Of a DNA stretch of 64,000 nt, positions 56,578-64,000 are shown in pieces. The stretch is taken from the NCBI RefSeq assembly GCF_035222275.1, contig NC_085884.1:124001-188000 (forward strand), read 5' to 3'. The translations under genes and the position numbers were made by a program. The first letter of the stretch is position 1, and every line of letters begins with the position of its first letter. The stretch is from Podospora bellae-mahoneyi (lineage: Eukaryota > Ascomycota > Sordariomycetes > Sordariales > Podosporaceae). The notes under the pieces are model-generated. The model worked only from the letters and a program-made list of their open reading frames with translations. It did not search any database and was not told the DNA's origin.

Positions 56578-57186
56578 TTACACGGGCGAGTTCTTGCGGC
56601 GATAGCGATGCACAACAACCGCTCCCAAGATGGCGCTGACGAGGTAGGCCATGGCAGCCAAAAAGGAAAAGGCCAGAACGGCCCTCCAGGACGCGCAGCC
56701 GCCGTAGCCCATATCCCAGACTGTGAGGTCCGGCACACGCCACCACCCGCCCCAGTAGTATCCCCAGTAGTTCCAATACCAGGAAGCGTTACACATGGCC
56801 GAGCCGGTGCGCTGATCATACTCGAGTTAACTTCTCTCCCACTCTGTTTGCAGAGCCAATGCTGATGTCGCTCAAAAAGGAGAAGCAACTATAAACAAGG
56901 GGGATCATACCGAAGTCAACAAGCCGAAGACAACAATCCACATGACAAACAGGATCGCATCCATCGGGAAGGCCAAGTAGGCGTAGATGAACGGTGCGAT
57001 AAAGACAAGCGCAAATAAAGTGCTGACAGAAGCCGTGACGATGGCATATACGATGCGAGAATCGGCCGAGACTCCTGCCTGGGAGACCAGATGCAGGAAG
57101 CGAGCGACGAGGCCGAGGACGATGACTGAACAAATCACCTCAAACACCCGGAGGATGATGTGGATCACTTTGGATGCAGCCCCCAT
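56578..57186 (-). CDS. Four-helix MARVEL-like membrane protein (172 aa)
   Basis: Two exons, 57186-56911 and 56820-56578. Four hydrophobic helices: IHIILRVFEVICSVIVLGL, then RIVYAIVTASVSTLFALVF, AILFVMWIVVFGLL and, in the second exon, RAVLAFSFLAAMAYLVSAIL, followed by a basic tail HRYRRKNSP. Between helices 3 and 4 lies an aromatic, cysteine-containing loop (MCNASWYWNYWGYYWGGWW). This is the layout of fungal MARVEL-domain proteins of membrane microdomains; the exact function is unknown. The donor GTATGA is good, but the acceptor used (CTCGAG before TATGAT) is unusual, and I chose it because it is the only one that avoids a stop and keeps frame. Confidence 0.75.
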
Positions 57187-57787
57187 TTTGAAAAGTCTTA
57201 ATTCTCTCTTTCGGGTTCAGGAGTTGGTGTTTTGATTCAATGCCGTTGTCGACTATAACTGATGGGCGAAACAGAGGTGCACAGCTGATGGAGCAGGTTG
57301 ATAAGCTACTGCTGTTTCTTTGTCTGTTTCCCCCCCCAAAGCTATGGTTTGGGACGTCATATGCTCCGGCCATTGTTCCAATGTATGATGCTGTCCCGAT
57401 GCGGACAAGGGGAGCTACAGGTCCCCTATTTTCCGAATGCAGACATCACAACCACCATAACCAGCAGGTGGTGGCCCATCGGCATAAATATCTTAAACGG
57501 GAAATGCCACTGCAAACAGCTGAGTTACCTGGTAAGGTTAGAGTGTACAAGTACTTCAAAGTAAGGCGCACGAAGAATAGGGGTTCAACTTCCTGCCCAA
57601 ATGCATCATGTGTCCCGAATGGCATGTAGGTTGGAGCCATGGGATCTCAGTTACTTTACAGAAGCACACAGCACCGCATACAGCAATGGTAATGCACAAC
57701 ACGGACAGGAGATAGAAGAAGCAAAAAAAGAGATGGAGCAAAAAGTACAATAAGAAAAAGAAAGGCGTCTGTCGTCGACGGGAATTG
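57187..57787. other. Intergenic region
   Basis: About 600 bp between the MARVEL-like gene promoter and the tRNA-Lys gene; no feature recognised. Confidence 0.4.
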
Positions 57788-57874
57788 AGCCCGACGTGGG
57801 GGTCGAACCCACAACCTTGAGATTTCGGAGTACTCCTTAAGAGTCTCACGCTCTACCGATTGAGCTAGCCGGGC
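57788..57874 (-). tRNA. tRNA-Lys (anticodon CTT) with intron
   Basis: Minus-strand cloverleaf: acceptor GCCCGGC/GTCGGGC, D arm AGCTCAATCGGTAGAGC, anticodon stem TGAGA/TCTCA with loop CTCTTA+A, T arm GTGGG-TTCGACC-CCCAC. An intron of about 14 nt follows base 37. Confidence 0.93.
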
Positions 57875-58319
57875 TTTGAAGCCGACTGAGCCTTTATCTT
57901 TGTTGAAGGTTGGGAGAGGGAATCGGTGTTTTGAGAGCAAGGTTGCAAGGTTGTGGCTTGATGGGTTGCGGCATTTCGGCGTTGAAAATTTTCACGGCAA
58001 AGTTCGAGAGCCAGACTAGAGAAATGGACCCACTTAAAGCAACGTCACTACCGCACTTAATATCCACCGCCAAATCCTCATCAATCCTACTATATAACAG
58101 TATATCACATTCTTGTAGCTACCTAATGATTTTAGATGATATTTGAGAATATCCTCAGAGATTCTTTTCAACCTCAATATCGAGTTGCATCATCTGTATC
58201 CCCACATCTTCCCACCCTATTTTTTATTTTAAAATGCTGGTATGTCACAACCCCGGTCAAGGGGGAGGAAAATCCCGCAAAAAAGACAAAGATTTCCCAT
58301 GAGAGGACATCTCATGCTT

Positions 58320-58404
58320 TGGACGAGCTGGGAATCGAACCCAGGACCTTTCGCATACACTGAAGTATGCTAAGCGAACGCTCTACCAACTGAGCCACAC
58401 GCCC
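58320..58404 (-). tRNA. tRNA-Ala (anticodon AGC) with intron
   Basis: Minus-strand cloverleaf: acceptor GGGCGTG/CTCGTCC plus A73, D arm GGCTCAGTTGGTAGAGC, anticodon stem TTCGC/GCGAA with loop TTAGCA+T, T arm CTGGG-TTCGATT-CCCAG. A 12 nt intron follows base 37. The G3-T70 pair (a G:U wobble in the RNA) is the alanine identity element. Confidence 0.93.
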
Positions 58405-58842
58405 TTGACTTTGAATGTAAATAGCAGGTGGAATTGTCTTTATGAAGGTCCTCAGCAGGATAGAGAAGCGGAAGCGGTGTTATTCACACCCTTTTTCGGA
58501 CAACTGTCTTGGTAGAGCACCCCCTTCCCGTGGTCACTTAGATGTGATCTGAGCAAGTCATCCTGAGTACCATATCAGAAATGGTGGGTTTGCTGTTGTC
58601 GAAGGCACCGATGTGACCTGGACTACTTCTTTTTAATCCCGTCTCGATGGCGTGATGCAATCGTAGTGCCCAATGACATTATGTCACCTCCCAGTCCCCG
58701 CAGATAGACCTTAAAGATACCCGGATACCTGATTTTTAGGACAAGGACAGGCTCTACACCTGAGTCTTGTTTGAGAAGACCATCGCAGAGAGGAGAGTTG
58801 CAGCTTCCACTGGATTCACAACCCATCTTACTCCAGCCTAAC

Positions 58843-60805
58843 ATGGAAACACGCAGCGATTCTTCGGCTCCCAACCCGGACTATGATCTTTCAAGGCCTC
58901 TCAATCTCGATGGCAGTGGTCTTAGGCAAAAGCTCGCCTCTTATGGAGATCCACACTTCTCCCTCTTCATGCGCAAACTCTTCATCAAGGCTTTAGGGTA
59001 CAGCGAGGACGCTCTTTCTCGGCCCATTGTGGGCATTGTCAACACCTACTCAAGCTTCAACCCCTGCCATGCCAACATACCCCAGCTAATGGACGCCGTG
59101 AAAAGGGGCGTTCAACTAAGCGGTGGCCTGGCTATCGACTTTCCTACTATCAGTCTCCACGAGTCTTTTGCCTCTCCGACCAGCATGTATCTTCGAAACT
59201 TGATGAGTATGGACACCGAGGAGATGATTCAGGCCCAGCCGGTTGATTCTGTTGTTCTGATTGGTGGTGGGTCTCTTCCAGTTGTCATGCTTTCTTTCTA
59301 TGGATGGTCTGAATTACGAACTGACACAACCCACAGGCTGTGACAAGACCACTCCAGCTCAGTTGATGGGGGCCATCTCAGCCAACAAGCCGATCATCCA
59401 TCTGGTGACTGGTCCGATGATGCCGGGCAGCTTTCAGGGTGCACGCATAGGGGCTTGTACAGACTGTCGCAATAACTGGGCCAAGTTCCGTGCCGGCACG
59501 TTAGATATTGAAGACATAAGTGCTCTCAACGAGGAGCTTGCACCAACAGTACGTCTCCAGTTTCCCGCTTTCGCTCGGCGGTCTCTTACATCATGTTAGG
59601 GCGGAACCTGTGGGGTGATGGGTACAGCATCAACCATGTCCTGTATCCTTTTGGCCTTGGGCCTGATGCCGCTTTCTTTGCCAAGTGCTACAGCACCGGC
59701 CGTGTCCTCTTCGCGCCTCAGAATAGCAGAAGCAACAGGCACCCATGCAGTAGCCCTCGCAAGATCTCAGCTCCGGCCACAGGCTTTACTGACAAGAGAA
59801 TCCTTCCTCAACGCCATCACAGTCCTGCAGGCAATAGGTGGCTCCACCAACGCCATCGTTCACCTGATGGCAATCGTCAACCGCCACCCTCAGCTCGCCG
59901 GCTCCATCAAGCTACAAACCATCGACGACATCGGCCTCAAGACCCCCCTACTGGTTGACCTCAAACCATCAGGCGACAATTACATGACTGACTTTCACAA
60001 CGCCGGCGGGATGCTCGCCCTCCTCCACGAACTGAAACCCTTGCTACATCTCGACGCAATGACCATCACCGGCCGCACCCTAGGCGAGGAGTTGGCTTCC
60101 ATACCATTCCGCCCACTACCCCTAGACTCACCACTCAGTTCCATCATCCACCCTTTCAACAAACCATTGTACCCCTCCAGCTCCCTCGTCATCCTCTCCA
60201 AAGGCAACCTCGCCTCCGCCGGCGGAGCGGTGATCAAAGCTTCTGCCTCCAAAGACCGCAGCCTCCTTTCCCACACCGGTCCCGCGGTGGTGTTTTCCGG
60301 TCCGCAAGACCTAGCAGAGAGAATCGACTCCCCAAGCCTCAGCGTCAGCCCCTCCTCAGTGTTGATCCTCCAGAACATCGGCCCGGTAGGGAATCCAGGC
60401 ATGCCAGAGGCGGGATTGATCCCCATCCCGAGGAAGCTAGCTGCGAAGGGGGTGTCGGATATGCTCCGCATCTCGGACGGGCGCATGAGCGGCACGGCCG
60501 GGGGTACAATCATATTGCATGTTTCCCCCGAGAGCGCGGATCCGGAGTCTGTCTTGGGGATTGTCCAAGACAGGGATGTGATCACCTTTGATGCAGAGAG
60601 GAGATATTTACATGTGGAGATTGATGAGGACGGGGTCAGGGACAGGATGGCGCAGCGGAAGAAGATGATGGCAAGTGAGGGCAGTGGGAGTGCTTGGGTT
60701 GCCAGGGAGAGGGAAAGGGGTTATAGGGGGCTGTACAAACGGGAGGTTAACCAGGCAGAACAAGGGGCTGATTTTGGCTTTTTGACGGCTGCTGGCCCAT
60801 CTTGA
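58843..60805 (+). CDS. IlvD/Edd-family Fe-S dehydratase, sugar-acid type (613 aa)
   Basis: Three exons: 58843-59266, 59337-59548 and 59600-60805. A cytosolic-looking iron-sulfur dehydratase. The three cluster cysteines are present: Cys75 in FNPCHANIP, Cys143 in IGGCDKTTPAQ and Cys216 in GGTCGVMGTAST. The family loops GPMMPGSF, LQAIGGSTNAIVHL and LQNIGPVGNPGMPE are also present. The C-terminal signature SDGRMSGTAGG with ILHVSPESADPES resembles sugar-acid dehydratases (arabinonate/xylonate type), whereas mitochondrial dihydroxy-acid dehydratases of valine/isoleucine synthesis read DGRFSGG at this place. No mitochondrial presequence is seen. I therefore favour a role in sugar-acid breakdown over branched-chain amino-acid synthesis. 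Confidence 0.88.
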
Positions 60806-63800
60806 AGCCCTGAGAGAAGTTTGGAGAGCGTGACGTTCATTTAGGGAGTTAGTGCCAGGAGGACGACACAAATGTAAACACACGGTTTCAGGGCAACCAC
60901 CATCGACACCCCTTCAAAATTTGCTCTTGACTTCGGAGACCCCCATCATTTGCCCATAGCATATGCCGCTATTTGCAACTAGAAACCTTAGGCAGGGCGG
61001 GTTTGCATTTCTAGTGCACGCCTTCGCCTTTTGAACCCCCCGAGTCATCTATCCCTCCTTTCTTAGGGCATCAAGTCCTGAACAAAAGGCTGGCTCAAGA
61101 AGAAAATTGACATGGGTTTTCTTCTTTTCTCCCCGGTCTCCATAGCACAGACAGTATTCACATTCAGGAACCAAACAGAAAACCTCCGAACCCGCGGCCC
61201 GCCAACCAGGATCAGGGGAGAAGAACTGATGTTACTGAGAGCTCCAATATTCAACGGCTCGATATAGCCCAGAGACGCATGTCATTTTTTCGCCATGAGG
61301 GGAAGAACGCGGCCGAGGCCCACGGCAGCCTTGTCAACCGGGACAAGTCTTCACCCGCGGGTAGCGAAGAATGGGCGTTCTCCTTGTCCGGTTGAGAAAT
61401 GGCACAAGACAAATCAAAGCCCTAATTCTAGAGCTCGGCATCCAGTGCAACCTCGCGAGAAATGTGCCCACCCTATTGGGCTCTCAGCCTGCAGGGACAG
61501 TTACACGCCACAATCAACGCAAAGTGAAAAGTATGCAGGATATCCACTGCCACGTACATATCTCATATCAGGCACCTGCACAACCTGGAACTGTTGGAGA
61601 AGAAGAAAAGAGCAGCCGAACAAGGAGGGGCAAGCAGATTCTGGTTGGGGATACACGTCCCGCTCAGCCGGCCGCTTGTTGGCCGCACCGGTACCGAATC
61701 GTTCTTTTGATGTGGAAAAGCCGTGGAGTCGTCTAGAGATGTCCGTATATCGGGTGTTTGCGCCCAAAGACAGTCAGGCTGTGAGAGGAAGCAAAGAACA
61801 TTGATTCGTCTCGAATGTTACCGGGCCACGTTTCCTCCCTCGACAGACCTGATGACCTGAGGAAACCATTGTGACGAGACAATTCTCTTTGACCGCACCC
61901 ATAAGCCTTCTCTACAGCCACTCCATGCAAACAAGAAATCAGACCCGGCACTTACACACACCTCTTGGAGAGCATCTAGAAAAGGGCGATTGACATGCCG
62001 CCATGTGGTCGCCGACAAATTCGGCACCCGCAGGTTTTTCTCGGTTCTCGCTTCCACTCAAGCTCGCCATCACCTCGCTGTGCCTTGCATTAGCTCCCTG
62101 CCTGGGAGGGCGGCTGTCGCCGGCGATTCGCTGGAGCCGCAGCGGAACGGTCGGGTCATCTTTGCGACAACGGTTGTGCCTTTTGGGGGACACAACTCCA
62201 ATCATCTTGGCAAGCTCCTTTGGCCATACAAATTCCGTGCGTACCTGAGCAGCGGCTTTTTTGGGGAACACCAGATCGTGGACTCTGTGGGACCACAAGC
62301 CTTGCAAGGTGACTCGGATCCATCTGGCCCAGTTTTGGGAGTGGCCGCCAAAGCTCCATGGTTGCAATGTGACCCAGGCGGCGACAGCGATGAAAAACTT
62401 GACATGTTTAGCCTCATGCCATTTTTGCCCATCGTCTGGGGACCTACCATGGGCCCATCACGAGGAATTCGAGAGTAGTACCAAGTGACGATTGCAGCTT
62501 CGGACCACAAGGCTTCCTCGGCTTTCTGTTGAACCGACATGAGCTGGCAGACATGCCGTGGCTGCCCAACGTAGCGGGCAGCCGCCTGCTTCTTGGGAGG
62601 CCAGTTGAAAGAGAGAGAGCATATGCGCTGACAGTGGACCAGAGGTTTGGACAGGGGAACAGGCGAGAAAAAAGCCAGGCAAAAGACTGGCCGGACCGAT
62701 TTGGTGCATGTCAGATATTGCCTCACCTCTATCGAGGTGGCCAAGAGGAGGAGCAAGAAGAAAGGAGAAGAAGAACAGGCAGGAGGAGGCGTGAATGCAT
62801 CCATGAGAGAGTTACGATTGGGTCCTCTCCTCTTACTTGGCCACCTGAGAGCTTTACAGACTTGAGCGACGGGTGGAAAACGCATATGCGAGGGGGTTCA
62901 ATTTGCGAGACAGTCATGTCATCTGAGTGAACAATGGATGATGCTCCTGAGCGTAAGATAGTTCCCGCCATGCAACGTGGGACAACAGCAGCCCATGTCC
63001 AAGACTGCATGCTGATGACCTTTCTGGGCGCGATGTGTTCAGTGAGCAGCAATTGTGTGATGTAGTTGTATATGTCGGCAGTTGCAGTTTCAGGCTTGAT
63101 CCGTAGGTAATAGACATCATATCGACGGAACCGTCAAGCGATCAACAATAAAACTGAACAATGCAGTCAACAGTCCGGCGAAAGGTCACACTGATGTGGG
63201 GTGATCTGGGAGCCATGCCGCCAGAAATCGGCCAAAAACTCTGATTTCTCGCGGATTCTGCTGTTTCGATCGGAGCTTGACGGAGCTGATTAGTCAAGCC
63301 GGAGCCGTGGCAGGATGGAACCGTGGAACTGCCAGCAGCTACCACGGGTAGTCAACGGACCGGACGGGTGGACGGGACCTGGCAGTTAATAACAGATTGG
63401 CTCCCCAAACCCCAGCGTACCAGACAAGCCAAGAGCAGTGTATATGGACAGATAATTAGTGGTATGAGTGGGCAGGAGGAAGATGTGGTATCGAGGATGA
63501 ACACCGGCAGAACACGCTTGTGCAAGGTACGCGTGGCGATGGACGAATGACATTCGGTAGAATAGACAAGAGACACCCTCCAACTTGTCTGGTCGATATT
63601 GGACGTGATGGAGGGTACCAAGTGGGAAGGACGGGGAAGGTCTGGACTGCGACTGACGGAACCCCGGGGTGGTGGCAACGAACAATGCCTCTCCGCTGGC
63701 AGACCTACGGATATGAGATCAGAACTGTGAGGACTGCTAATTATCTGGGGATATCCTGCGTTATTCGTCAGCAACTGTGCCCTCGACCTGTCCATGATCA

Positions 63801-64000
63801 GGAAAGTCTTACCTTAAACCAGTACCTGCATAGTAAAACAATGCGTGACCTTCACGTGAGCTGCATGGTCAAGAGAAAAAAAAAGATTTTTTTGATGACC
63901 GAGCATGATGGAGCACGGGGCTGGAGGAGAAAAGGCTGACAGCCCCACCTCGCGGAAAAAACTTGGATTTTCCGAAGTTTGAATTCTGTCTGAAAAGCGG
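60806..64000. other. Gene-free right end of the window
   Basis: About 3.2 kb in which I can support no gene. Frames such as 61295-61804 and 61990-62478 (plus) or 62202-62885 (minus) overlap one another on opposite strands, have no domain, signal peptide or splice logic, and I take them as chance. It may hold a long promoter or leader of a gene beyond the right edge. Confidence 0.4.

Noticed and set aside
62202-62885. 227-codon minus-strand frame near the right end
   Set aside because: Overlapped by plus-strand frames of similar length; no recognisable motif.

Overview
This window is chromosomal DNA of a filamentous ascomycete, most likely a Sordariomycete (Sordariales-like). Short 50-120 nt GT-AG introns with CTAAC-type branch sites, intron-bearing tRNAs, a full-length cell-wall alpha-1,3-glucan synthase, an ENA-type ATPase and fungal secreted enzymes all point there. 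I can support 23 protein genes and 4 tRNAs. I saw no transposon, CRISPR array or viral fossil. Exon borders were read by eye from splice sites, frame and protein continuity; no RNA or database evidence was available.

Layout. 1-7 kb: a GH76 cell-wall enzyme cut by the left edge, a small secreted protein of unknown function, a cysteine-rich single-pass membrane protein that looks damaged, and a secreted L-amino-acid oxidase, all on the minus strand. 8.4-10 kb: an MFS transporter. 11.9-23.5 kb: a cell-wall alpha-glucan locus in which a GPI-anchored alpha-amylase is divergent from the 2389-residue alpha-1,3-glucan synthase. 24-30 kb: an Asp-box (sialidase-fold) protein, a secreted aspartic protease and a hemerythrin-like protein. 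30.6-37.9 kb: an oligopeptide transporter and an ENA-type cation ATPase. 38.5-44.2 kb: a LaeA-like methyltransferase, a cytochrome P450 and an aldo/keto reductase, which resemble a secondary-metabolism fragment without a core enzyme. 44.6-47.1 kb: an ER/secretory prolyl 4-hydroxylase head to head with an HDEL-tailed PDI-like protein that lacks its CxxC. 48.4-54.4 kb: housekeeping genes for mevalonate diphosphate decarboxylase, a RUS1/DUF647 protein, a cytochrome c1-type heme lyase and the Kgd4/YMR-31 subunit. 56-60.8 kb: three tRNAs, a MARVEL-like membrane protein and an IlvD/Edd dehydratase of the sugar-acid type. The last 3.2 kb hold no gene I can support.

Most striking observation: the prolyl 4-hydroxylase and PDI-like genes share one short promoter region. 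In animals, collagen prolyl 4-hydroxylase is a complex of a catalytic subunit with PDI, and the PDI redox sites are not needed for that role. A redox-dead, ER-retained PDI-like protein paired with a secretory-pathway prolyl 4-hydroxylase is therefore a candidate for an undescribed fungal two-subunit hydroxylase.
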